In this document: piece by piece, positions 36,750 to 51,700 of the stretch
How the letters are laid out: the number at the start of each line of letters is the position of its first letter
How positions within the stretch are numbered: position 1 is the first letter of the stretch
Source of the DNA: Tubiluchus corallicola
Taxonomy: Eukaryota; Priapulida; Priapulimorpha; Priapulimorphida; Tubiluchidae
Assembly: GCA_030141605.1 (NCBI GenBank)
Contig: JAQGDQ010000121.1
Coordinates: 370,001 to 434,000 of the forward strand
Direction: 5' to 3'
DNA length: 64,000 bases
Program-made: the position numbers and the translations under genes
Notes under the pieces: model-generated
Told to the model about the DNA's origin: nothing
The model's input: only the letters and a program-made list of their open reading frames with translations
The model's database searches: none

Positions 36750-39700
36750 ATGGAAGACTTTAATGTTGAAAAGATGTTGAAATGTTCTAGGTAAGAAATG
36801 TTGCGATGAAGGTGCTGACTCGGGTCACTGGTATTGCTCAACGGAATTATATTAACTTTTAGATATTTATTAGAATAATTTTGTAGTGGAATTTAAATTG
36901 TATTTTGCAGTATGTTCATGTTTTATCTTATATTTCTTTTGTTGTGAATGTTAAATCATATAATGCGGTCGAGTTCTGTGTAGGGTTAAATTAATTTCAC
37001 TGCATTCAGTTTGTTTTCAGAACATTTGCTAAAAAAAATTTTATGTTTCTTTTGTACATTTCTGATAAATTATATGCCTTACACTTATTTCATTTCTGTA
37101 AATTTTTAAGCTAAAACTGTTTTTATGAAAATTTTTTTTATTTTTTTTGGTTTAACAGATGCAAAAATGTGTCAAGATGCCGACTGGTTGGTTCTGTGTG
37201 TTTGACACTCCTGTTAGTTGGTCTGACTGTAGCAACTGTCACATACAGAAATCATTTGTCTCATTCGTCCAGTGACAGAGTAATTGAATCTGTTTCAATA
37301 AGAGAGAAAAGAAGTCTATTTAGTAAGTAAATATTGGTACATAACTATATGTCAAACATATAAACAGAAGACGCACTTATGTTTGTGTGTTTGATTTTAT
37401 CCATATTACTGTATCAGCAGTGATTCGGGCAAATATGTTACTATCCCAATGTTACTAGTGATGTTTGTGTAAGAAGTTTAAAGAGGGTACAGTCTTGGCA
37501 AGCTAGAGTTGGTAAACTCTTAACGTTGACTGTGCATGTGCAAGCTGTTCTTATTTTCTGACTGTGATGCACATGCACATAAAACTAAAACTTAAACACC
37601 AGCATCTTAGTTTTAGGCTCTTTGTTTAGCTTAAAAAGTAAATAACAGGTTTAGCTTAACAAGGTGCAACTTTGTACGAACTGTACTTCCTCACACTGAT
37701 GTTTACTATATGGGCCATAAGCATATTATTATTATATTAGGTTATTATTGTTAGCATTATTGGACTTCCATAGTGCAATAAAATTGTATGCCAATTCTGC
37801 TTTTGAATTCTAAAAACAAATTTTAACAACCAGGCTTATGTGCAAGCCTGCATTGTTCAAAATTATTTATATCTAGTTGTGCCTTTTTATTTCTACATAA
37901 TAGTCATTTACTTTCCACAATTTTGAATTCTTTTTGAAAATTGTTTACAGGACCTCTGCTGTTTTGCACTTCCAATTCTTATTTGTTGTGACTATGATGC
38001 AGAGAAAACTTAACACTTGCTTCTTATTTAGGTTATATATCATCATTTTTTGACCACGACACATCGGCTTCTCATGTTAATCACACGCAGATAGCAAAGG
38101 ATAATTCGACACTTGTTAAAGTTGTTGAACAGAATACATTAAGTGAACAAAAAAGCAACATTGACATTGATGCTCCTGTGACAAGTGATGAAAAACCTGA
38201 AACTGATGAAGCAGATTCCGATGATGACATTCCAGCAGAAATTATGATTAAAGAAACAGACATCTTCCATGAGAATGAAGATGACGAAAAAGGTATAGCA
38301 AACAGTCTGAGAGGTACAGCTGTGGCTAGTAAAAATACGTCGGATCCGGATTACAAATCTGTTGATGTAGAAAGCAGTGAGGAAAGTGAAATTAACAAAA
38401 ACGTTAAAGATTTGGAAGAGGTGAATGAGATAAGGCAGCAAGTTTTGGATGCGTCAGCGGAAGAAATTGTTGACACTAATCCAGACAACAAAGAACATCC
38501 AGATGATGAAGTTGTTATCAATTCTGTTGACATAAATGATAATGAAATTGACATTGTAGCACAACATCAGTCAGAAAAAAATAACAAACTTAATTCAGTG
38601 AGTGATAAGAAAAGTGTGGAAAGTGATGATGCAAAAGTTGGCAATACTGCTGCTGACAAAGGTGGTAGAGCTAGTGATAGTGCAATAGCGGATAACAATG
38701 GCACACCTCTAGAAAAAACTACAGTAGTGCCACAAAGAATTAATACTACTGTGCATACTTCACAAACTCCTGTTATTAGTGTCCATACATCAGAGGTGCC
38801 CAGTGCTAACTTGCAAACTGTAAAACAAAATTTGAGTGTGAAAACAGCAGATAAAGCAACTAAATATTCTGAGACCAGCAAAGTTTGCAATGAATACTGT
38901 ATCAGTGAAGACTGCGTCCGAGCAGGTAAGTTGTCAAGGGGTATTACAAATTTCTTTGATGAGTATTGGTAGTGATCAGCAAGATGTTCTGTTCTGTAAA
39001 CTGCTTGCTATAGTGAGATCGTGATAACTGAAATGCTATAAATACACCAGGGACCTTTAGTTTAGTAGGTTCTAGTGTACACTTACAGTATTGTCGAGGT
39101 AAAAATCTTTTTCTTTTGGACTTGAAACTCAAACGTCCCAGGCTTAAATCCATCTCACTGTGTCTCACTCTTTTGTCTATATTTAAATTTAAATTTTTTT
39201 GTAATCAAGTAATATAAAAAATTTAAATTGCACTTACCCAGAGTACAAAAAACAAAGGGCTAGAAAACATTCAGAACAATGTAGAAAATTGCTGGATTCT
39301 TGCATTATGTCACACATTTGATATGATTGGCATGAAGTTAATTTTCGTTTAAGGAACATTTAAGACTGAATTGCTGTGTGCCAAGGGCTGAATTGCTCCT
39401 TGAGAGCAACTTGCTGAATGAAAGAGAGTGACAGTCCAGAAAGGAATTAGAAAGCTTGTTGTTTCCTTTGAATTGTCTCATTGAGAGTTTATATAAGGTT
39501 GACTAAAAAGCACAGAAGTGAGTTTTGTACTATTCAATCACACATGCAATATGTGGTATACTCAAAAGATTCACTAGCCCATTGTTAGTTCACTAGTTCA
39601 AAGTACCATTATCCATAATAGCTCTTGATTCAAATGTTACCCTTATTTTGTTAATCGATTTGTGTTATGGTTTAAATGGTGCTAATATTCTTAAGCTAAT

Positions 39701-42700
39701 ATTAAACATCACTGATCAACGAATGCACTAGAAAGAAGATATGTTAAAATTTTTGGCCGAACCTCTTCAAAGCCAGCTTTTGCTGTCTGTAAATAGCAGA
39801 AGCAAGTTTTTCTACAGCATCTTACTAAGGAACAAACACTTACAAATGCTTGGTGTTGCATATGTTGTGATTGCTTACTAGATCATTTAATGCCTCTCCA
39901 TAAACGAGATGTTCTTTGAAATTTTATATCATTTACATGCTGTCTTTTCACATGCAGAGCTTGTGTTAACAGTTAGGCACAGCCATTTTAACGATTAAAC
40001 TGAAAAAATATTCTGAGCATTTGTAACGCACTCTTCACTAATTAAGCAAAAGTTTAAATAACTTTATGTTGTCAGTACAATCAGTAATATGTTTTTGGTG
40101 AATCAGTGGTGCACAGTGGGATGGCGATGCAGTGCCATTTTACCAGGTGGTGCTAACTTATTAAATTATTAAGAATTTTCTTTTTTGATTACATGTCTTT
40201 CAAACAGGCAAACTTAATGCTAGGTAATATACCTTCGTATGATTAGCTCTTTAGGATATACTTTAAAATTCCCTTTTCTACCCCTTTCAATTAAAACATG
40301 TTTCAGACATAGAAAAGAACAACCAAGAAGTGAATCTGTTTTGTTATGGCAGGATTCACAGTTTCTATTGTAAATAAGAGTGATTATTTGATCTTTGATC
40401 CATTTATGGATGTTCCTATGAGCTTGCAGTGCAGCTTGCAAGTATAGTACAATTGTCTAGCTAATTTAGTGAATTCTGAGTATGCTTCATAATCGCATAT
40501 TGCATGTGTTGTTGAATAACACAAACTGATTTCTGTGCTTTTTAGTCGATCATACAAGGTCTTAATAGGATCTGTTCATAAGAAACGATAAGCTTTTAGT
40601 TTCTACTTAGACTGTCGCTCTCTTTTGTTCGGTAAGTTGCTCCAAAGGAGCACTTCAGCTCTTGGCCTACAGGCACTTTAGCCTTAAATGTTTCTTTAAA
40701 CAAAAATTAATCTCATGCCTACGATGTACAAACTAGCATTGTGCAAATGGTGAGGCAATGATTGACAGCATATTGTAATACAAACTCCATTGTCTGTTGC
40801 TAGGCAAACAATGGATGCCATGTTATAAATCAAAACTGCATTTGATACATAGAGAAAATGGCCCTTGAGCAACATGCTTAAGTTGAAGTATTGATCAATA
40901 TGCAGGCTAGCAATCTCTTTCCTACTCCCACATGACATTTAAATTTATGCTTCCTGCTAATAATGCCAGTTGGCTTATTAGGCCACTGTCGCTGATCACT
41001 AATAAAATTTTGTAGATCACATTTTATTTAGCATTTTACTTTTTGGTTATTAATATTAGTTAATTATGTGGATCTGGAGTTTAATTTATTTTGACTGTAT
41101 GATAGATGTTACCGTATATACTCGCATATAAGCCGAATTTAGAACTATAAAATACAATACTGAAATCAGGGGGTCGGCTTATATGCGCATGAAACAAAAT
41201 GAACACAAGGACAGACACTAATGCCAATTTTCCAGCCACACATTTTCATCGCTATCTGACTCTTTATTTGGTTGTGTGTCACCAGTGGTGTATTGGAGGG
41301 GGATCGTGGGGGATCGCCGTCCACCCACTTTTTTTTTAGAAAAAATTCACATTTCAATAAATGTCTGCTTTTTGTATTCATTAGATAAAAAATATTAAAA
41401 ATGTATACGGGTTTAATATTAAATCTACTTGTTTTCATTTTTTCAAAAAACGGTTTTAAATAATGTCAATTTCTTTCAAATTTGTGAATGTAAAATGGTA
41501 AGTCTTGAGACTAGCCGTCCACCTACTTTTTATTTAGCAATACACCACTGTGTGTCACCAGTTGCGAGCCGTAACCAAGCTACAGCTAGTGGTGAAGCCG
41601 ACGTCATCAGCCAATTGGTAGGCAGCGCGTGGGGAGACGAGGGTCACGTGGCTTATAGAGGAACATATTGGTGTACACGTTTTCTGAACAGACACTCTAT
41701 AAGTTTGAGACAGAGAATGAAAATTGCACAAAAATTGCCATCACAATATGAACATAAACTTTTGGGTTTTCAAAAGTATGTTATTGATCAAAGAAAGGCT
41801 GGTGACTTCCCTCTCTGCAGAATTGGCAACATGGATGAGACAATTTGATGGTCGGCTTATATACGGGTTTTTGCAAAAACTGGCCGTTTTAAAGCAGTTT
41901 TAGGGGGTCGGCTTATCTGCGATGTAGGCTTATATGCGAGTATATACGGTAATTGTTTTCTAGCCATGGATTTACTGACATACATGGATAAAAGCGTTGA
42001 CCCTTGTGACGATTTCTTCGAGTTTGCTTGTGGTAACTTTGATCGCCAACATGTCATTCCTGAGGATAAGGCTGGTTATGATACATTTTCTAAACTAAAG
42101 GATGACTTAGAGTTGAAGCTGCGAGGTAATATCATGAGGACATTTTCACTGTTTGTTTGTAAAAATTGACTGATCATTCTTGAAGAATATGTGGTATATT
42201 AATGTTGAATTTAAATCTTTTATGCTTTTAATGTTCCAAATGCCTATGGATCAAATGTACTTGTTTACTTTAATATTTTTTGGTAGCATCATCTGTTGGT
42301 AGGAAATACATTTATTGTCTAAGGCTTGTTTATGTGTAGAAAGTGAATCAAATACGTTTATTTACATTTGATGGCATCACTTGTTAATAGGAAATGGATT
42401 AAATATGCTTGGTAATATTTACTGCAAATGCAAGTTTACTGAGTTAATGCATTTGATCCATGATATTTGTTATTGACTCAATATGTGTTTTAAGAGAAGT
42501 ATCCAATGAGTTTTACTTCTCACAAAAATAAATGCAGTTTAGTATTAGTTAATAACTGTAATACTATAGTTAATTGTATGTGTCATACTGATAAAACAAT
42601 GGCACATCAATGTATTAAATATTTTGTAGTTATTTTAGAAGAACCCGCCTGTGACAAAGACAGCAATGCGACACTAAAAGCTAAACATCTCTACCACTCT

Positions 42701-45700
42701 TGCGTTAATGAAGGTAAGATGAAACAAAGATCGCAAACCACTAATGGTCTTGTAGCAACATTTACTAGATTTTTCTTCCGTGTGCAATACACATTCAACT
42801 ATGGTTGGTTCATAGCAAAACTTAAAATATATATATATATTATATTTTTGTTACAAATGCTGATGGTCACCCTGTGCCTTCCGTTCTTCATTCAATGAAA
42901 ATTTTACATGGCATACAAATCTGGTACGCTGTTTCAACTAAAATTAATAGTTTGGTGGCACAGGCTAACGTTTCTTCAATTCCACCGTAGTTGTATGTTA
43001 GAAGTGAAGGTATATGATCCTGGTATCTTGACTGCTGAATTGAGTGCTGTATTTTAGCCTGCAGGGAACTAAGCTATATAGAAAATGTTAACACTGTTGA
43101 AGTTCAGTAGCACATCAAAATCATTCTTTCACAAGTGATTTTAATGTAGATCTGTTTCACTGTTTTTTTTCTTTACAAATGAATTTGTATGGTATGCCTA
43201 CTGATTAGTAATATTGTGGAATAATGTTAAAATGAATAATAAAATAAAACAGTCATTAGTGCATTCCATTTTATTTATTACACAGCATTAATTGAAAAGC
43301 GTGGCAGTGATCCACTGCTCAAGTTTATCTCTCAGCTGGGTGGATGGCCAGTCCTGGAAACATCATGGACTGATGAAAGCTTCAACTGGATTGACCTGAT
43401 GGCAAAATTAAGAATGTACAACAATGACATTCTTGTGCAACAGTGGGTGGGACCAGACGGAGAGAATTCTAGTCGACATATTATACAGGTGTGAGTGTAA
43501 ACAAGTGGTTAGTTAACTGAACAAGTTTTATACTTATCTCTGATAAGAAAATGACAAAATAAACATTTTCAAGACTTGCATAAATATTTTTTTATTTTCA
43601 GCTGGATCAGACGGATTTGGGTTTGCCATCCCGAGAATATTTCTTCAACTTAACTGATGGCACACCAGAAGCATACAAGAAACTCATGAGGGAGGTGGCC
43701 GTTTTACTGGGAGCTGATCCACAAACTGTCGACAGGGACGTCAATGAGATATTTGACTTTGAGTTACAACTTGCAAATGTTAGTGAAGTTGTTTCAATAC
43801 TTTTAGCATTGTGCATGTTAGTACAATGTTAATGCAAATTAATTTGCTTGTTTGTTTGTTTGCTATCAATTTATTATACTTTTCTAAAATTGCTTGTGCA
43901 TTGTAGACTTTAGTACCTCTATGTATAAAAAATGATTGATTAGAGTATGTCATAGCTTGCATTAGGTGTATTAGTAAAAAAGACTGCAGCATGGGTTTTT
44001 TTTATTCAGATGACCATCCCACATGACCAGCGTCGTGATTTCTACTCCATATATAAGAAGATAACAGTAGGGACATTAATTGAAAGAATCCCTAAGGTAC
44101 CATCATTACACACAGTATGGAGCGTGTTTTTCAGTTTTTATGCCTTATCAGTATTTCTTACAGTAATCCTTATTACGATTTTATGAATTAGCTCATTCTT
44201 TACAGTGCCAAAATATACTTGGTGATGTGTGTATTAATTTTGCTTTAAAACTGCACTTCAGCTTTTTTCCATAGGCATACTGATTTAATTTATTATTTTT
44301 TTGTTTTGATAACTTTTGTTTGTGGATTGGAATAGCTACTTAAACAAGAAAACCTTATTATCATTTATGTAAATACTGGACATATTTATTTACAAATTAC
44401 ACAGTATTTTATGCGTGGCTTCTGTAATTATAGCTTATCACTTGCCTTTGTTTTACCAAGCTTAGCTTAGGTTTGTAATGTTTGTAAACTATTTAAGCAC
44501 AAACAGTAGACTTATATGCATGGTAACAGGTAATATATTATTTTTGTTTGCTGTTGTTATTGCGCAGGTGTGGAATTAATTTGATCGTGTCCTTAATAAT
44601 GTTGTTGATGCTAGGTTGTTTTGAGATGAAAAGAAACCTTATTTATGAATTTAGCCAATAATAGCTAAACATATGTGGGGTTTAAACAGTTTCTAGTTCA
44701 GTAGTTGTTTAGATAGACTGGATGCGATATCTAACAGCCATCATGCCATTTGACATAACCCCTGAAGAAGAGGTAGTCATATATGCTGAAGATTATTTCC
44801 ACAGACTAGGTGATTTGATTGAAAAGACAAAACCTAGGTGAGCTAAATTTAAACCAATCAAACTACAAGTTAATAAATTTTTTCACAGCTTGTACACATT
44901 GTTAAGTCATTCTTTTAATTAGGTAAGTGACAGAGTATCATTAAGAATCTTACTTTCTTGTAAGATTGTAATTATTTAGACTAATCCAAAAATCCATAAA
45001 AGACAATGTTGAATTTGTACAAGCATTGATCATACATTTACTATAATGTATTTCTGTCTCTTGCACGCTTGTTTCAACGTGTCTGCATCACTTTATCGTA
45101 AACAGTTTTGTATGCTTACTGTTTTGTACATTGATTGTTTTGCGTGCTAGTTGTTTTGGATACTCACTTGTTAAAATGTGTCAGTGTTTTATTTTATTGT
45201 AAATAATTTTGTGTGCTGATTGCTTTAATGTGTGTCGGTGATGGTGACTTCGGCTAATATTTATTTTTACAAAAATCGTTGATAAGAAGTTTTAATGTAA
45301 TGTAGTGTAATATATTGCAATGGTTCTTAAATCTGCTTTCACTAGACTATTATTACTGGTTTTATCCATCATTGATTTCATCCATTTATGATATTTATTT
45401 AGTTTGTGCTTGTAATTTACGTCTCAGCATCACTGATTAATGTCACAGAATCGCTTCCTCTCATACAACATTGTATGACACAGTTTGCTGCTATTTAAAG
45501 TCAGTCACTTATTTTTTCACAGCTGTCAAGAACTATGCTTTATGTGTCATGTTTGTTGCTAAATTTTGGGTGTGGTTACTAACATTAAAAATTTTTACAG
45601 GGTCGTCGCTAACTATCTGATATGGAGAATTGTTAAGAATCGTGTTAGTAACTTGGACAAGGAGTTCTTAAAACTCAAATTAGCATTTCAAAAGGTATGG

Positions 45701-48700
45701 TATAACCCTTTTCCTAGTCATTTCACATGAGTAATCTTACCTCATTAAATATGATTTGCTTTTGCCTAGGAAGTATGCCCTGCTTCTGACAAATAATTTT
45801 GACTAAAATAATTTTCTTAAACTTCATTTTTACACATTTTATGAAACAAAAAATACATTTCATCTTGATGATAACATTTTGTGGATTATGCAACCTTCAA
45901 ATTCAGTGTAATCATATTGACAACAGCATTAATTGCTCATTGTGGACATGGATATTATTTTCTCGTAAAGCAATCAAGGCTCTATAGAAAAAACATTAAG
46001 CAATAAGCCTCTTGTCTCAAGAACAAAACCAAATTAAGACAGTCAACTTGCCAGATTTCACTTAATAGTTTTTTGCTCACTAATTTGTCTCATAACCCAT
46101 TTGAGCCTTGGAATTGAGATAAAACAAAGTGCACTGCATTTAAACTGCGTACAAATGTATCGTGCGTTCATGTTCTCCATTCTTTAGGTGTTGTTGGGTA
46201 CAGAAAAGGAAGTAAGCCGATGGAGTAAGTGTGTGAACTACGTGAATGATAATATGGGAATGGCAGTTGGGGCTATGTTTGTTGACAAACATTTTCGCCA
46301 GGATGCTAAACAACCGGTACATATAATGAAGTGATCGATTTACATTTAGCTTTGCAATAAACTTGCACGGTTGCAATTTGTGGTTTTCTATAATAGCAAA
46401 ATAACATGTTCAAAGATTTTTGCTGCATCTCTTAATAAGCTTTTAGATGATCTTGTATCTTTTTTGGGGCACTGTCTAAACACTTTACCAAGATCACAAG
46501 CGATTAGCATGTCCTACCTAGCATAACTGGCATTACTAGAGCGCACATTCGAACTAGTGATTTTGCTACAGCAAAGTATTTCAGTATCAGAAATACAGTT
46601 TTCCCATCAGCCAGAGATCTTTCGCGAACACTTAATGTGAAAGGCTTTGAGCCGTTTGATGGGTCTACATTTTATGGTCAACACTGTGAATCTGTGTAGT
46701 AAGGAAGAAGAGCAGACAGCCTGGCAGGTATTATTAATTAGCAACACTTTGTTGAGTTTCAAACAATTAATGTGTAGTTGAATTTTTTCACACCCACATT
46801 AAGTTTAATTAACTTATTACAATAGTAAATTTCGTGGTTTAACTTTATGCAGGCATTGGAAATGATAAGAGAAATTCGAGGAATATTTGATGGGCTTTTA
46901 CATGAGTCAGAATGGATGGATGAAAAGACCAAATACGTTGCTATAGAGAAGGTAAAATTAATAAAAACCTTGCTACGTTTTTTAAACTTAATTTTGCATT
47001 ATTTTACTTCAAAAATTTATGTTTTTATCATGTCTTTACAGTTTTGTAATTCTCCTTGTGAAGCTAAAAAAATGCAAAACTTTTCGAGGGTAATAAACTT
47101 TTATCATTGCCAAAATGAAACTTCATTCATTAAGTGAGGACATAATTCTGTGCTATGATTTACTTTTGATGCAAGTTTTATTTGTTTTAGGCAAAAGCTA
47201 TCACTGAAAAGATCGGCTATCCAGATTTTATCATGAACTCATCTTTGCTGGATTTTGAGTATGAAGATGTAAGAAGTGCTTAGTTTAAATTTAAGAAGAA
47301 ATTTTAATACTTTTTTGAATTGTACTCTTTTACCTTTAATCCATAATTTTTATTAACTTTCTGGCTTTTTCTAATTGTTTGTAATTGTGCATATTTCCTT
47401 GCTAATTGTTGTTGTGCTTTGATTTACTGCTTAAGTTTATACTCTTGTTTTGTGAGCTTACCAAACTTCACTTAAAAAAATATAGTTTAAAATTTTTTTA
47501 AGCTCCTTCAAGTTGAGTTAGAATACAAGAAAATAGAATTTTATATTTAGCTAGAAATACACAAAGACACTTACTTTGAAAATGTTCTGCAAAACCTGAA
47601 AAATTTGGCAGTGAAAGAACAGCAGGAGTTGCGGACGCCAGTGGACAAGAAGAAGTAAGTTGGTGGTTTTGTATCAGAGTCGCTTTGCTTTCCCGTACTG
47701 TTAGAACGGCAGAAAATCCTCTGTTTGTCTACTTTGCATGTCTGGCTATCATTAGTCTTTTTGTGAAATCTATTGAATTTTGGATAATTAACAATAAATT
47801 TTGCATATACTGCTGTGGACTTATGTGCAAATGTTATATGTGCATGAATTTGAATTCATAATTGTTCAGCTAGAACTGTTTTCCAATTTATCTCTGACTA
47901 ATACAGTCTAACCTGTTATTATAATGCCGGCCTCGCTATAATGCCAACTTTTGGCTTGTCCAGATTTCCATAATGTATTAAATATAAGGAGTACTGCTAT
48001 TCTCCAGCGTATCTGCTTTGCCAAAAGTCCATTTTCATTTTACATAATAAGTCTACCCCGTTATAATGCGCAATGAAGTTTCTGCTGAAAAACGGCCACT
48101 GTATTGTAGAAACAATGATCTGAACAGAAAAACAATTATTGTGTTTAAATTACGATCTAGGTTTCGCGTGCAAGAGTTGCGTAGCTAAGATTCAGTAATG
48201 AACTGATGTGAATTTAAAGGCTGCTGTTTGTACTGCTTCGTCTCAAGATGAAGTTATGTGCGGCACTTAGTCTTAATTGTCCAGTAATGTTACGTTTGGA
48301 ACGTGGACAGCATGGCTGCATATTTCTCTATCAGCAGTTGGCTAATTACCAGTATTTTGCAAGACTGCTTCTCAACGTTGTGTTATGTAAAAGTTTTCTC
48401 AGGTACCGATGTAGAACTACACCTGCATTGATAATGATGCAAAAATGTGCAGTATTCCACATATTAACATAGGTATAATAAATCTATATACTACACCTAT
48501 TTATCACATATTAAAAGTAATTAGTAAACAAAATCGAGGTTGCACAGTAGCATGGCTTTGACATTTGATGAACCTCGCCTTACCGCCAGCCCCGCTATAA
48601 CGCTATATTTAGTGAAGTCCCAGTCCTGAGATTATAATGAGTTTTCACCGTATTACATTTTAAACTATGATAAGCCAAAATTAACCTCACAAATAATTAA

Positions 48701-51700
48701 TTTAAAAGGAGGAAAGCGCTTAAAAATGGTGAACCCAAATCCTTGCAATTATCGGCCAAACATAGTAGAATGGGTTTGAAATATCGTCTGAGCAGTGTAA
48801 GAGTGAAACTAACTAATGGATTATTTACTCAAATAAACTAGTTAATTATTGATCAATTAATTGATTAGATCTCTAATTGGTACAGTAGATTTCCAGCATC
48901 TAATAGCAAATTCTATGACATCAAAAACAAAAACAGAGCTAATGTCTGTTCTTTATATCACCTACTTTCCAAGTAACTTGCAATAAATATTTCCGCACCT
49001 CTTAATTAAAGGAAATTTTAAACTTGTCTGCTTGTAAAACTGATGTTTGCTCTTTTTTGTTCATAGATGGAACACTACACCAGCTGTAGTCAATGCATTT
49101 TACAGCAGATCTAGAAATCAAATCAGTGAGTTTTACGCTTGCATTTGACTCTCCAGCTTTTTCACAAATTGTGAACCTTTCACACTTTTATACTTTTGCG
49201 ACTTTTAACGGGAACATCTGTATTTTTCCAGGTTGCTATAAGAGCTAATCTTATTCTTTTTTTTATTAGTGTTTCCTGCCGGAATTCTACAGCCTCCATT
49301 TTATAGTAAAACTTACCCAACATCTGCCAACTATGGCGGCATTGGTGTTGTGATAGGTCACGAAATTACACATGGTTTTGATGATAAAGGTAATTATACG
49401 TAAATACATTTACAATCAAAATCAAGTTCTTTGATGTTTGCAAATTTCTTTTGCATAATCTTTTTCTTTATAAAAATGTTCAATATGTATTCTTTTTCTG
49501 AGACTACTTGACCTAGAACAAGAAGTGTATCCGAAGTTTTGCCTTGTTTTTGTTAGAATAAAAACTTATTTTCAAGGTCGTCAGTTTGATCAGCATGGAA
49601 ATCTGAAACAATGGTGGTCTCCGGGAGCCACAAAAAAGTTCAAATCTAAAGCTCAGTGTATTATAGATCAGTACGGAGGTTACACGGTAGAGCAAGTTCA
49701 AATTAATGTAAGTCTTAAAGTTAAATATTATTGCTCTTGAAAAATTTTGGGTTTAAGACCATTAATAAGAATGCTTATTTATTCTACAATCAGACTTTTA
49801 AGCAGATAGTTTTATGCAGTGTGTGTCTAGAACTAGGTGTAACAGTCTTATATTGTTCAATGATGATTTTCCTGCATGTCTTATAAATATTTGGTATCTG
49901 AGGTATCTCTTTCTTTAGTTTAGTGTTTTTAGGGGGAAGCAAGACAGGTATTTAGACGATTCTCAGCTTTTCCACTATGTGTCAAGTTCGCTTTTACATG
50001 TAGGTAAATGGAAAAGGCACACAAGGAGAGAATATAGCTGATAATGGAGGTTTGAAACAGGCATATATGGCATACAAACGCTGGACAGAAAAACTTGGGC
50101 CTGAGCCATTATTGCCTGGGCTAGGATTGACACACGATCAAATATTTTTCTTGAATTTTGCTCAGGTAGGATTACTTTCATTGCTTGGCATTGCTATCCT
50201 AAAACTTGGAAACATTTTTGTTACAAAAAGTTTTTGGACGATTTTAAGTATGTTAAAATTTTTTGCATTGGTGTCAGCATCAATAGTTATTACTGAATTA
50301 TGTATTACAGATATGGTGTGGAACAATGAGGCCTCAAGCTATGGTACAGCGCTTGCGGACAGGTGTACATAGCCCCAGTAAATACAGGTACAGTAGCCAA
50401 CTTGCTATCAAATGTACCAACTGTTAGGGATGCACATTATGTTAAGTGAATGCCAAAAATGTTCCTGTTTACATCTAGGACAGGGGTGGGCAAACTTATT
50501 GGCTCAGGAGCTACATTGACTTTTAAAACTTGACAGACGTGCCGGGCCAGCACCAGATGCATACATATGAAACGTAAACCTAAAAAAGGCATTACAGTAT
50601 TAATACTTACATTTACTTTTAGTGGGAACAGTGTTGTTGGTCACCCTTTCTTGCCAGTGCATCGAAGTTCCGTGTTAATTTTGTAGTGGCAATTCTCAGA
50701 ACAGATCTGAGGTATTCATCACTCAGCTGGGATCTGTGTGGAGCTTTGTTGGTGTTAATCACACTAAATGTCTGTTCACATACATATATAGAGCCAAACA
50801 ACACCAGCATCCTCTGTGCCATCTTCTGGATGTTTGGAAATTTGGCTGCACTTAATGAAGCATAAAACTAGGCAGTGTCACATTGGAGATCAATCACTTC
50901 CAACTGAAACTCCTCTGGCACTGTTTCAGGGTCTTGTGTGAAGGGACATGACACCAGTTGAAGTAACTTGTCAATTTTTCCACAATCTGCTAACCGACGG
51001 CAGAATTCTTCGTGCAGGTCGTCCAGTGATTTCCTGTATTTTTTCACATGTCAAGGGGTCTCTTTCAGCATAGCCCATGTGGGAAAATGAGCAAATGACT
51101 TGTTTGACATTTGCTTTTGAAATAAAGCTAGCTTGGTTTTGAAGGCTCTGAGATTTGTGTACATTTCATGCACAAACAGGTGTTTCCCTTGTAGCTTAAT
51201 GTTCAGCTCATTCGTGTGTGTCAGTATGTCCACAGCAAATGCTAAATCACAAAGCCAATCAGCGTCACTCAGTTCAGGAAAATCGTCAGCTTTCTCAAGT
51301 AGTTCCAAAAATGAAATGGTCTCCTGTTTGAGCTCCCACACTCGTTGACATACTTTCCCCATACTTAACCAGTGAACATTGGAGTGGTAAAGCAAGTCCT
51401 GGTGATCAGCGTCATTTTCTTCAAAATAACGATGCTGAAGACCCCTCGCTCGAGTAAAGTTGATGACTTTTACAACTGGCTTCACTACATGGTTAAGCTG
51501 CAGTATGTATTTGCACAATGCTTCTTGGTGGATTGTGCAGTGTAAGAAAATCACCTCCTGCTCAGGGCTGTCCTCTTTCACCCTCTCCTGGATTCTTTTG
51601 AGCAACCCGACATTTTTTCCTGTCAGATTTGGAGATCCATCCGTGGTAATGTTGGCGAGCGTTCTCCACGGTAGCTTGTGGCTCTCGATGACCCCCGACA

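Noticed and set aside
38351-38890. Minus-strand frames opposite M13 exon 3
   Set aside because: They mirror the low-complexity acidic coding sequence; the plus-strand frame joins exons on both sides in phase.
40100-40150. CAGTGGTGCACAGTGG, similar to the hAT-like MITE end at 41283
   Set aside because: No matching inverted end or 8-bp duplication was found nearby.
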